Source: JAUVKT01 sp964634565 (lineage in GTDB: Bacteria; Bacteroidota; Bacteroidia; Bacteroidales; VadinHA17). Taken from it: 11,773 bases of DNA. The stretch covers positions 1-11,773 of the forward strand of contig CAZWLP010000072.1 of assembly GCA_964634565.1 (NCBI GenBank), read 5' to 3'. This document shows positions 1 through 7,158 of this stretch, piece by piece. The notes beneath the pieces are model-generated. The model saw nothing but the letters and a program-made list of their open reading frames with translations, did no database searches and had not been told where the DNA came from. How positions within the stretch are numbered: the stretch's first letter is position 1; every line of letters begins with the position of its first letter. The translations under genes were made by a program, and so were the position numbers.

Positions 1-2595
1 TTTCTGGATATTATAAAGTTTGTTAAGTGCTTCTACAGGAGTAAGGTTATTTACATCAAGATCGACTATCTCATCGCGAATCTGTTTCAGTACCGGGTCA
101 TCAAGTTGATAGAAGCTTAGTTGCATACCTTCGCGCTGAGAGGCCAGATCGCTCACCGGCTTAGATAATTTCCCATCCCCTTCACCTTCCATCTCACTTA
201 AAACTTCTGAAGCCCTTTTTACAAGGCTTACAGGCATACCAGCCATCCTGGCAACATGTATTCCAAAGCTATGCTCACTTCCGCCCCTTTTTAATTTCCG
301 AAGAAAAATAATCCTGTTATCAAGTTCCTTAATTGATACATTATAGTTCTTTACCCTGGCGAAAGAATTTTCCATCTCGTTAAGCTCGTGATAATGAGTG
401 GCAAATAGAGTTTTTGCTTTATTCTTATGCTCATGCAGGTATTCGACCATGGCCCATGCAATGGATATTCCATCGTAGGTACTTGTACCTCTCCCAATCT
501 CGTCGAGCAAAATCAGGCTCCTGTCAGACAGATTATTCAAGATGCTGGCTGTCTCATTCATCTCTACCATAAAGGTCGATTCTCCCAGGCTAATGTTATC
601 GGAGGCCCCTACCCTGGTAAATATTTTATCTACCAGCCCTATTCTGGCTTCTGAGGCAGGCACAAAACAGCCAGCCTGCGCCATAAGAACAATTTGTGCG
701 GTTTGCCTTAATAGGGCCGACTTACCCGACATATTCGGACCGGTAAGTATTATTATCTGCTGATCTTTATTGTCGAGTAATAGGTCGTTAGGAACATACG
801 AATCCTCTGGAGGCAATTGCTTTTCAATAACCGGATGACGTCCATCTTTAATATCTATCGTATAGCCATCGTTTAGTTCAGGCCTGACATAATTGTTCTC
901 AATAGATACGCTGGCAAAAGAGTGCAGACAGTCCAGGCGTGCAACTACTGAAGCGTTTATCTGAATAGGGCTGATATATTTAATAAGTGATTTTACCAGA
1001 TTATTAAATAATTGCTGCTCAAGTGCCAGTATCTTCTCTTCTGCCCCGAGTATCTTACTTTCATACTCCTTTAACTCTTCGGTAATATATCTCTCTGCAC
1101 TTACCAGAGTCTGCTTTCTTATCCATTCCTCAGGGACCTTATCCTTATGAGTGTTACGAACCTCAATATAATAACCAAATACATTATTAAACGCTACCTT
1201 AAGTGAAGGGATACCAGTACGTTCACTCTCACGCGACTGAAGCTCCAGCAAATAATCCTTACCGGAACTCTGGATGGTTCTTAACTCATCCAGTTCATCT
1301 GAAACACCTTCACAGATAATATTTCCCCTGCTGATTAATACGGGTGGATCATTATTAAGTTCCCTGTCTATTTTATCGCTAAGCTCCTGCAGTGGATTAA
1401 GCTGAGCTCCTGCGCTAAGCAGAGGATCACAGGCTGTGGCAGAACATGCTTCTTTAATAGGTGCAAGTGCAAGAAGAGCCCTTTTCAACTGAACCACTTC
1501 CCTTGGGTTAATCTTGCCGGTGGCAACCTTTGATATTAATCTCTCCAGGTCACCAATGGTATTGATATGAGATAAAAGAATATCTTTAAAATCCTCATTA
1601 TCAATAATATATCCAACAGCTGCCAGCCGGGAGTTTATCTGATCTTTTTCCTTAAGGGGCAACGACAACCATCTTTTAAGCATTCTTCCACCCATAGGCC
1701 CGATAGTATGGTCAAGAACCCCGATCAGTGTATACGCTCCTTCATAGGGCGATGAAAACAACTCCAGGTTACGAATTGTAAACTTATCCAGCCATACGTA
1801 ATTATCGGCTTCAATCCTTGATATGCCAGTTATATGTTTCAACTTTTCGTGCTGGGTAATATCAAGGTAATGAAGTATCGACCCTGCAGCAATAACACCA
1901 ATATCAAGTCCATGCACCCCAAATCCCTTAAGGGAAGAGGTCCCAAAATGTTTCAAGAGTCTTTCTCTGGCAGCATCAATATTATAAATCCAGTCATCAA
2001 GCTTATATGTATAGAACCTCGATCCAAAATAATCACGATAAGTTTCTGTCTTACTCTTTTCAAATAAAACTTCCTTGGGATTAAGGTTATTTAATAGCTG
2101 GTCAATATATGCCATAGTCCCTTCAGCTACCAGGAACTCACCTGTTGAAATATCCAAAAAAGCTACACCTGCAGCTGTTTTATGAAAATGTACTGATGCC
2201 AGATAGTTGTTCTCTTTATGTTCAAGGACGTTATCATCGAGCGACACTCCGGGAGTAACAAGTTCAGTGATCCCTCTTTTTACAATTTTTTTAGTCATTT
2301 TGGGATCTTCCAGCTGTTCGCAAATAGCAACACGCTGTCCGGCCCTAACCAGTCGTGGCAGGTAGGTATCGAGGGCATGATAAGGGAAACCTGCCAGCTC
2401 AACATAGGATGCCGCACCATTAGCTCTGCGTGTAAGAGTAATACCCAGAATATCAGAAGCCCTGATGGCATCTTCACCAAAGGTTTCATAGAAGTCGCCT
2501 ACACGAAAGAGCAATATTGCATCGGGGTGCTTTGCCTTTATGCTGTTATATTGCCTCATTAGAGGTGTGTCTGCGTATTTCCCTTTTTCAGCCAT
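1..2595 (-). CDS. mutS: DNA mismatch repair ATPase MutS (C-terminus cut by window edge)
   Basis: MutS recognises base mismatches and small loops in newly copied DNA and, through ATP binding, recruits MutL to start repair. The reading frame is open for 865 codons from an ATG at 2595 to the window edge with no stop. The mismatch-wedge motif (Phe35, Glu37 in GDFYETF) is near the N-terminus, matching Phe36/Glu38 of the E. coli protein. The Walker A loop GPNMSGKS is at residues 619-626. Walker B follows with Asp698-Glu699 and the GRGTS signature, and the FATHYHEL histidine switch comes after it. The last visible residues (VEALNKLYNIQK) resemble the usual end of the ATPase domain in this family, so probably only a few residues are missing. 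No frameshift or lost key residue was seen. It is divergent from the barrel protein gene and appears to have its own promoter. The start is preceded by an A/T-rich leader without a Shine-Dalgarno sequence. Confidence 0.97.
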   Translation of the reverse strand, partial: MAEKGKYADTPLMRQYNSIKAKHPDAILLFRVGDFYETFGEDAIRASDILGITLTRRANGAASYVELAGFPYHALDTYLPRLVRAGQRVAICEQLEDPKMTKKIVKRGITELVTPGVSLDDNVLEHKENNYLASVHFHKTAAGVAFLDISTGEFLVAEGTMAYIDQLLNNLNPKEVLFEKSKTETYRDYFGSRFYTYKLDDWIYNIDAARERLLKHFGTSSLKGFGVHGLDIGVIAAGSILHYLDITQHEKLKHITGISRIEADNYVWLDKFTIRNLELFSSPYEGAYTLIGVLDHTIGPMGGRMLKRWLSLPLKEKDQINSRLAAVGYIIDNEDFKDILLSHINTIGDLERLISKVATGKINPREVVQLKRALLALAPIKEACSATACDPLLSAGAQLNPLQELSDKIDRELNNDPPVLISRGNIICEGVSDELDELRTIQSSGKDYLLELQSRESERTGIPSLKVAFNNVFGYYIEVRNTHKDKVPEEWIRKQTLVSAERYITEELKEYESKILGAEEKILALEQQLFNNLVKSLIKYISPIQINASVVARLDCLHSFASVSIENNYVRPELNDGYTIDIKDGRHPVIEKQLPPEDSYVPNDLLLDNKDQQIIILTGPNMSGKSALLRQTAQIVLMAQAGCFVPASEARIGLVDKIFTRVGASDNISLGESTFMVEMNETASILNNLSDRSLILLDEIGRGTSTYDGISIAWAMVEYLHEHKNKAKTLFATHYHELNEMENSFARVKNYNVSIKELDNRIIFLRKLKRGGSEHSFGIHVARMAGMPVSLVKRASEVLSEMEGEGDGKLSKPVSDLASQREGMQLSFYQLDDPVLKQIRDEIVDLDVNNLTPVEALNKLYNIQK

Positions 2596-2645
2596 ATTAT
2601 AAATAAATATTCCTTCAGACTGCAACTTTATTATTGGCGAGTAAA

Positions 2646-2676
2646 CAAAGATACAATGTACCATGTTTTAAAGAAA
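2646..2676 (-). promoter_or_regulatory. Probable mutS promoter, Bacteroidota type
   Basis: Read on the minus strand, TATCTTTG (2646-2653) matches the Bacteroidota -7 consensus TAnnTTTG exactly. TTTC (2673-2676) lies 19 bp upstream and matches three of four bases of the -33 TTTG box. The implied start of transcription leaves a leader of roughly 45 nt before the mutS ATG at 2595. The match is by eye; the -33 half is the weak part. Confidence 0.5.
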
Positions 2677-2729
2677 ATTCTTTTATGGATTGTTAATATC
2701 TATCCAGATCCAATTTTGTGATCGCCTTA

Positions 2730-2741
2730 TTATCATGATAA
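2730..2741. promoter_or_regulatory. 12-bp perfect palindrome beside the OMP promoter
   Basis: TTATCATGATAA is its own reverse complement. It lies in the divergent mutS/OMP intergenic region, 8 bp upstream of the -33 box of the rightward promoter, where a dimeric activator or repressor could bind. No T-run follows, so it is not a terminator. That it is an operator is inference from position and symmetry only; A/T-rich DNA yields such palindromes by chance. Confidence 0.3.
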
Positions 2742-2749
2742 AAATCAAC

Positions 2750-2780
2750 TTGTAAAGATTTGTTTAATTTCATACTTTTA
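2750..2780 (+). promoter_or_regulatory. Probable promoter of the outer-membrane barrel gene
   Basis: TTG (2750-2752), a 20-bp spacer and TACTTTTA (2773-2780) fit the Bacteroidota pattern TTG - 19 to 21 bp - TAnnTTTG, with only the last base of the -7 box differing. The implied leader is about 40 nt and A/T-rich up to the ATG at 2828, which is usual for well-expressed genes of this phylum that lack Shine-Dalgarno sequences. Confidence 0.6.
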
Positions 2781-2827
2781 GTCGCTAAACCTAACGACGA
2801 TTAATTCTAAAAAATTATTAAAAATCT

Positions 2828-3526
2828 ATGACTATGAAGAAAATAATGTTTATCCTGATTTTACTTGCTGCCGGAACAGTAATTACAAATGCTCAATTTG
2901 AAAAAGGCAGTTTTATGATGGGTGCTTCCTCGGGTATTAATCTCCATTCAGCAGCTTCAGGCTCAGGTCTGGCAACAATAGGATTTTCGAATGTTTCAAG
3001 CACCCAGTCCTACGTGGATGGTGATATTGAAGATGACTATAAAACATCCAGCTTTAGCATTCTACCCCAGGGAGCCTACTTTATTATGGACAATTTTGCA
3101 GCAGGAGCAGGAATAAATTACTCCAGATCTACAGAAGAATATGATTATGAGGGAACAGAAAAATCTTTTACCACCATATTTTCATTTGAGCCATTCGTAA
3201 GATATTATTTTCCACTAAAGTATGTGACTCCTTTTGCTCAGGCCAGTGTAGGTTTTGGCGGAGTATATGATAAGTACGAGAGTGAAGGCATGGACGAACC
3301 CAATAAAAATAAATCCCCCCTTAGCACTTTTGCAGGAGGTGTTGGCGCTTCCCTACCAATAGGAATGAATGCATCATTTGATGTAATGGCAGGATATACT
3401 CACTTAAAAAGTACATTCGAGGATGAATTTTCCTCAACAACTTACAAGCAAGGAACCTTTGGTATTAATTTAGGATTTAAGATTTTCTTAGGAGGATATG
3501 GTTCAAGTGCAGATGCCTCTTATTAG
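2828..3526 (+). CDS. Exported outer-membrane beta-barrel protein (OMP_b-brl-like)
   Basis: This 232-residue protein is probably an outer-membrane beta-barrel. It begins with a clear Sec signal peptide: Lys-Lys near the start, a hydrophobic core at about residues 6-17, and likely cleavage after TNAQ near residue 23, the form common in Bacteroidota. The mature part is rich in Gly, Ser, Thr and aromatic residues, with alternating polar/hydrophobic strands separated by acidic, probably surface-exposed loops (for example around residues 65-72 and 155-162). The closing strand is near GTFGINLGFKIF. Size and pattern fit the small outer-membrane beta-barrel families with about eight strands, but no ligand or function can be read from the sequence. 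Two ATGs are possible (2828 and 2834); both give the same mature protein. It has its own promoter and no clear terminator follows it. Barrel class is a confident inference; a specific role is not. Confidence 0.85.
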   Translation: MTMKKIMFILILLAAGTVITNAQFEKGSFMMGASSGINLHSAASGSGLATIGFSNVSSTQSYVDGDIEDDYKTSSFSILPQGAYFIMDNFAAGAGINYSRSTEEYDYEGTEKSFTTIFSFEPFVRYYFPLKYVTPFAQASVGFGGVYDKYESEGMDEPNKNKSPLSTFAGGVGASLPIGMNASFDVMAGYTHLKSTFEDEFSSTTYKQGTFGINLGFKIFLGGYGSSADASY

Positions 3527-3564
3527 AAAGTAGCTTCCTGCAAAAAATATCAGGCAAAAACAGA

Positions 3565-3579
3565 CATCAATCATTGATG
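3565..3579. repeat. Short inverted repeat between the OMP and saccharopine dehydrogenase genes
   Basis: CATCAATCATTGATG is a 7-bp perfect inverted repeat around a single central base (as RNA, a 6-bp stem with a 3-nt loop). It lies 39 bp after the stop of the barrel gene. No T-run follows, so it is a poor intrinsic terminator. It could be a transcript-end stabilising hairpin, an operator for the next gene, or chance. Confidence 0.3.
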
Positions 3580-3640
3580 GACAGTAAGGTATTGTATATA
3601 TTGAGTTTTTATTTCTGATCTTAATATATAGCTTAATACA

Positions 3641-4975
3641 ATGCAAAAAATATTAGTCCTAGGAGCCGGAATGGTTGCGAAACCTCTGGTAGAATACCTG
3701 CTTAAAGCAGAGTATCATGTAACAATAGCATCGAATACCAGCGACAGAGCAGAGAAGATACTTAATAATCATCCTGAGGGTGAAAACGTATTCTGGGAAG
3801 CTGAAGATCTTTCAGGACTGGAGAAACTTGTTTCAGAAAGCGATCTGACTATCAGCCTTTTGCCTTACAGGTTTCACCCGGATGTTGCCAGGATATGTAT
3901 CCGTATGAAAAAACATATGGTAACTACTTCCTATGTAAAGGATGAGATGAAAAGCCTTGACGAAGAGGCAAAAAATGCGGGAATAATATTATTAAATGAG
4001 ATAGGTCTCGATCCGGGTATCGACCATATGTCGGCGATGCGCATAATCGATGAGATCCACAGTCATAAAGGGAAAATTGAAGGTTTCTATTCGATTTGTG
4101 GAGCACTGCCGGCGCCGGAGTCTGCTGACAACCCTTTTAAATATAAATTTTCATGGAGCCCTAAAGGGGTAATACTTGCCAGTAAGAATAGCGCAGAATA
4201 TTTAAAAAACGGGAAGGTAGCTCAAATTGAGTCGGAAAATCTTTTTAAAGACAGGTTTGCCCATAATATTCGTGACCTGGGCGAGCTGGAAGTATACCCA
4301 AACCGCGACTCCATAAGTTATATCGATATATATGGAATACCTGAAACAAAAACCATGTTCAGGGGCACTTTCAGGTATAAGGGATGGTGCGAGATCCTCG
4401 ACACAATGAGAAAGCTAAGGTTATTAAAAGAGGAAACCGAAGATTTTACCGGTTTTAGTTATTCTGATTTTTTAAGTAGCCGCTTACCTGAAGGCAGGGG
4501 CGATATTAAGCAGCGACTGTCTGAGCGACTTAAAATTGAAGCGGATTCTCTTCCTGTAAGAGCTTATGAATGGCTGGGTTTATTTAGCAATGAAAAGATG
4601 GGGTACAATGATATTAGTCCCTTTGAGGTAATTTATAACCTTATGCTCGGTAAAATGATGATTGGCGAAAATGACAGGGATATGATTGTTCTAAAGCATC
4701 TTTTCCTGGCATCCTATCCTGATGGCCGGAGGGAAGTTGTAACATCAAGGATGATTGATTTTGGTTCGCCTGAGACAAATACATCTATTGCCAGAACAGT
4801 AGGCCTCCCTGCTGCAATTGCGTCAGATATGATATTAAAAGGAGAAATTAAATTAAGTGGTGTATATATTCCTGTTATCCCTGAAATATATAACCCCGTA
4901 CTAAACAAACTTGAGCATATTGGTATTTCAATGGAAGAGACTTTTGGTCTGCCCGAATCTGATTTTGTACAATAA
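3641..4975 (+). CDS. Saccharopine dehydrogenase (reductase)-family protein, LYS9/SDH-like
   Basis: A 444-residue cytosolic oxidoreductase of the saccharopine reductase (glutamate-forming) family. Characterised members interconvert saccharopine with aminoadipate semialdehyde plus glutamate using NAD(P). The N-terminus has a Rossmann nucleotide-binding loop GAGMVAKP (residues 8-15), with a second beta strand leading to SNTSDRAEK (31-39). The family hallmark GLDPGIDHM is at residues 122-130. The central catalytic/dimer domain includes RGTFRYKGWCEIL (241-253), and the C-terminus returns to the Rossmann part. Length fits the single-function reductase, not the fused plant/animal LKR-SDH. No lysine-ketoglutarate reductase partner lies next to it, so a role in lysine breakdown is not shown by context and the true substrate may differ. 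It starts 114 bp after the barrel gene with no convincing promoter of its own, so read-through is possible. Its stop codon abuts that of the convergent trmN6. Confidence 0.88.
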   Translation: MQKILVLGAGMVAKPLVEYLLKAEYHVTIASNTSDRAEKILNNHPEGENVFWEAEDLSGLEKLVSESDLTISLLPYRFHPDVARICIRMKKHMVTTSYVKDEMKSLDEEAKNAGIILLNEIGLDPGIDHMSAMRIIDEIHSHKGKIEGFYSICGALPAPESADNPFKYKFSWSPKGVILASKNSAEYLKNGKVAQIESENLFKDRFAHNIRDLGELEVYPNRDSISYIDIYGIPETKTMFRGTFRYKGWCEILDTMRKLRLLKEETEDFTGFSYSDFLSSRLPEGRGDIKQRLSERLKIEADSLPVRAYEWLGLFSNEKMGYNDISPFEVIYNLMLGKMMIGENDRDMIVLKHLFLASYPDGRREVVTSRMIDFGSPETNTSIARTVGLPAAIASDMILKGEIKLSGVYIPVIPEIYNPVLNKLEHIGISMEETFGLPESDFVQ

Positions 4976-5689
4976 TCAGAACTTAAGATAAAAATCCTTT
5001 GTAAGATTCCGGTATTCGTGAGAATAATCGTGCCGACCTCCTGTTTCAATCACCATAAAACCTGAGGAGGGTTTTTTTCTATTACGGGAAAATTCCATAA
5101 GTATTCTCCTGACCGCTTTCCCCGGCAATGGTTTAATATTTAGCATCCTGTTGCAAAAGAGACTATACTCAGAGGCCTCTGCAATAAAAAGATTTGCTTC
5201 TGTATAAGGTAAGATTAGTGATAAGCTACCTGAGCGATCAAGCAGTTTGTCAACACAGCTTAATAACTCTCCCGAGTCAAGTGTCTCGTTGTGTCTTGCC
5301 CTTGCCAGTCTCTCCCCAGGATTTGGCAATGAGTCTCTGAAAAAAGGAGGATTGCTAATAATATGATCGAACTGCCGGTCTGCCGATAATACATATTCCT
5401 GCAAACTTGTTTCAATAACTTTAACTCTCCTATGCCACGGCGACCGGGCAATATTTAATGTAGCTTCTGCTGCCGATAACTTATCGGGTTCAATAGCAAT
5501 AATATCAGCCACTGATCTTTGTGCCGCCATCAGAGCAATAAGGCCTGTGCCAGTGCCTATATCAAGAATATAATCAGCATCATTTATATCGCACCAGGCT
5601 CCGAGTAATACCCCATCGGTACCGACTTTAAAGGCAGAATCTTTCTGCCAAACCTTAAACTGCTTAAAGTTAAACCAGGCATTTGGCAT
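4976..5689 (-). CDS. trmN6: tRNA1(Val) (adenine(37)-N6)-methyltransferase
   Basis: This 237-residue S-adenosylmethionine-dependent enzyme matches TrmN6 (YfiC), which methylates N6 of adenine 37 beside the anticodon of tRNA1(Val). The N-terminal block FKQFKVWQKDSAFKVGTDG (residues 8-26) and GVLLGAW are typical of this subfamily. SAM motif I is LDIGTGTGL (42-50), an acidic residue binding the cofactor ribose is Glu67 (IAIEPDK), and the amino-methyltransferase motif IV is NPPFF (113-117). The NPPF form points to N6-adenine (or related exocyclic amine) methylation rather than C5 methylation. It is the last gene of the leftward operon, starting 2 bp after the stop of the DUF2400 gene, so translational coupling is likely. 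No terminator is visible beyond it because the convergent neighbour begins at the next base. A related N6-adenine methyltransferase with another RNA target is the main alternative. Confidence 0.9.
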   Translation of the reverse strand: MPNAWFNFKQFKVWQKDSAFKVGTDGVLLGAWCDINDADYILDIGTGTGLIALMAAQRSVADIIAIEPDKLSAAEATLNIARSPWHRRVKVIETSLQEYVLSADRQFDHIISNPPFFRDSLPNPGERLARARHNETLDSGELLSCVDKLLDRSGSLSLILPYTEANLFIAEASEYSLFCNRMLNIKPLPGKAVRRILMEFSRNRKKPSSGFMVIETGGRHDYSHEYRNLTKDFYLKF

Positions 5690-5691
5690 AG

Positions 5692-6486
5692 CTAAAACAT
5701 ATCATTAACACCCAGCCCGAACAAGGCATAGTCGTACTTTACCGGGTCGTCCGGATCAAAAAGGCGCAAATTAGATGTCAGTTCCTCAACAGCCTGCCAG
5801 TCGTTAGCCTTCCTTGTAAGTAATCCCAATTTCCTGGCAATATTACCGGAATGAATATCAAGGGGAATAAACAAACCAGCTGCCGGTATGCTATCCCATA
5901 TTCCGAAATCAACACCATGTCTGTCTTTTCTTATCATCCACCTGAAAAACATGTTAATTCGTTTACCGGCAGCACCCTTAGAAGGGTTGGCAAAATGTTT
6001 TTCGCTGCGCCTTTCATGGGGAAAACTAAGAAAGTGTGTCCTGAAATTCATAATTGCCTCCTTCATTCCCTCTCCCTTATCAGTACTGATTCTAACCAGG
6101 TCTTCCAGGCTATTATACTGAGTGTAAAGATTTTTCAGGGACCTCAGAAAGAAGATACAGTCCTGACCCTGAAAAGTACGATAATAGAAGTCCTCAAAAT
6201 GCTCAAAATCACTTATATCAGCATTCATCAGAAACTCGTACGGACTCTCACCCATCATTTGCATTAGCTTTGATGCAGACCTTATTATCAGCTCGCGCCT
6301 GCCCCAGGAAATTGTGGCGGTAAGAAATCCTGATATTTCTATATCTCTCTTATCCGTATAGTTGTGTGGGATTGATACAGGGTCATTATATATAAAATCT
6401 GTATTATTAAACTTAATATATTTCTCTTCGAGAAACTCATGCATCTCATCGAATCCAATACCCTTAAAATCGTATTTTTCAATCAT
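5692..6486 (-). CDS. DUF2400 / TIGR02757 family protein, function unknown
   Basis: A 264-residue soluble protein with no signal peptide or membrane segment, of the TIGR02757 (DUF2400) family, whose function I do not know to be established. Recognisable family blocks are ISGFLTATISWGRRELI (residues 51-67), KRINMFFRWMIRKD (175-188), IPLDIHSGNIARKLGL (207-222) and DPVKYDYALFGLG (247-259). The start is placed at the ATG at 6486, not the in-frame TTG at 6492. A GGAG sequence lies 9 nt before the ATG but only 3 nt before the TTG. The ATG overlaps the end of the upstream ABC ATPase gene by 8 bp (ATGATTGA), a classic coupling arrangement. The block around Asp210 resembles the catalytic-Asp region of HhH-GPD DNA glycosylases (D-x-H...RLGL). 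That is my inference and no lesion-processing activity is shown. Family assignment is confident; role is open. Confidence 0.88.
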   Translation of the reverse strand: MIEKYDFKGIGFDEMHEFLEEKYIKFNNTDFIYNDPVSIPHNYTDKRDIEISGFLTATISWGRRELIIRSASKLMQMMGESPYEFLMNADISDFEHFEDFYYRTFQGQDCIFFLRSLKNLYTQYNSLEDLVRISTDKGEGMKEAIMNFRTHFLSFPHERRSEKHFANPSKGAAGKRINMFFRWMIRKDRHGVDFGIWDSIPAAGLFIPLDIHSGNIARKLGLLTRKANDWQAVEELTSNLRLFDPDDPVKYDYALFGLGVNDMF

Positions 6487-7135
6487 TAACAATTACTCCG
6501 TCAATTATCTCAATTGTCCTGTCAGACATCCCTGCAAGATCACGATCGTGGGTCACAATTATAATTGTCTGCCCGAAGCGATCTCTCAGATCAAAAAAGA
6601 GCTTATGAAGTTCCTGCTTATTCTCAGTATCAAGGTTACCGGAGGGCTCATCTGCAAGAATTACGGAGGGCTTATTTACAAGAGCCCGGGCAACGGCAAC
6701 CCTCTGCTGCTCTCCTCCACTCAGTTCGGAAGGCTTATGATCAAGCCTGTCGGATAGTCCAAGGTAATTAAGCAGCTCTGTCGCCCTGCTTTCAGCCTCT
6801 GATTTTGACTTACCGGCAATATAGGCAGGTATGCATACATTTTCAATTGCAGTAAATTCGGGAAGTAACTGGTGGAACTGAAATACAAAACCAATTTCCT
6901 GATTCCTGAATCGGGAAATAGCTTTTGGTGGCAGATTATTAATCTCCTTATGCTGGTACTTAATTATTCCGCCATCAGGCCTGTCGAGCGTGCCCATTAT
7001 TTGAAGCAGTGTAGTTTTACCTGCACCACTCGGACCAACAATACAGATTATCTCCTTCTCTTTAACCTCGAGATTAATCCCTTTCAAAACCTTGAGATCA
7101 CCGTAGGACTTTGTAATATTTGAAACTGAAATCAT
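6479..7135 (-). CDS. LolD-type ABC transporter ATP-binding protein
   Basis: A 218-residue ABC ATPase of the LolD/MacB-type subfamily. All nucleotide-binding motifs are intact: Walker A GPSGAGKTT (residues 34-42), Q-loop Gln86 (VFQFHQLLPEF), signature LSGGEQQR (138-145), Walker B ILADEPSGNLD (159-169) with catalytic Glu163, and the H-loop His196 (IIVTHD). In E. coli, LolD powers LolCE, which pulls lipoproteins out of the inner membrane for transfer to LolA; relatives power FtsX or MacB permeases. The sequence downstream of the Q-loop (ENVCIPAYIAG) fits LolD better than FtsE, but no permease gene is adjacent, so the partner is unknown. It starts 23 bp after the antiporter gene and its end overlaps the DUF2400 start by 8 bp. 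Membership of the MacB/LolD/FtsE group is certain; the LolD role is an inference, so no gene symbol is given. Confidence 0.9.
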   Translation of the reverse strand: MISVSNITKSYGDLKVLKGINLEVKEKEIICIVGPSGAGKTTLLQIMGTLDRPDGGIIKYQHKEINNLPPKAISRFRNQEIGFVFQFHQLLPEFTAIENVCIPAYIAGKSKSEAESRATELLNYLGLSDRLDHKPSELSGGEQQRVAVARALVNKPSVILADEPSGNLDTENKQELHKLFFDLRDRFGQTIIIVTHDRDLAGMSDRTIEIIDGVIVND

Positions 7136-7158
7136 AGTTAGTCAGCTGAAAATTCTTA

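Noticed and set aside
2218..2562. 114-codon plus-strand frame and a 64-codon minus-strand frame in another phase
   Set aside because: Both overlap the N-terminal mismatch-recognition domain of mutS, which is unbroken and strongly recognisable.
1..2595. mutS as a broken pseudogene because no stop codon is present
   Set aside because: The frame is intact for 865 codons and simply runs off the window; the expected family length is only slightly longer.
3610..3617. TATTTCTG as a -7 box for the saccharopine dehydrogenase gene
   Set aside because: One fixed base is wrong and no TTG lies at 19-21 bp upstream (the nearest gives a 15-bp spacer).
4714..5049. 111-codon minus-strand frame spanning the convergent gene junction
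   Set aside because: It is out of frame with trmN6, antisense to the saccharopine dehydrogenase gene, and has no family resemblance.
5057..5078. Hairpin AAAACC/GGTTTT plus T-run as an intrinsic terminator
   Set aside because: The stem is mostly A-U, and the run of T is explained by Lys codons in the 3' part of trmN6. Kept only as a possibility under the convergent-gene finding.
5851..6267. 138-codon open frame on the plus strand
   Set aside because: It lies wholly antisense to the DUF2400 gene and its product has no recognisable domain; the overlap is explained by the real gene's codon pattern.
6487..6492. TTG at 6492 as the start of the DUF2400 gene, adding two residues
   Set aside because: The GGAG sequence would be only 3 nt away. 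The ATG at 6486 has 9-nt spacing and forms a normal 8-bp overlap with the ABC ATPase gene.
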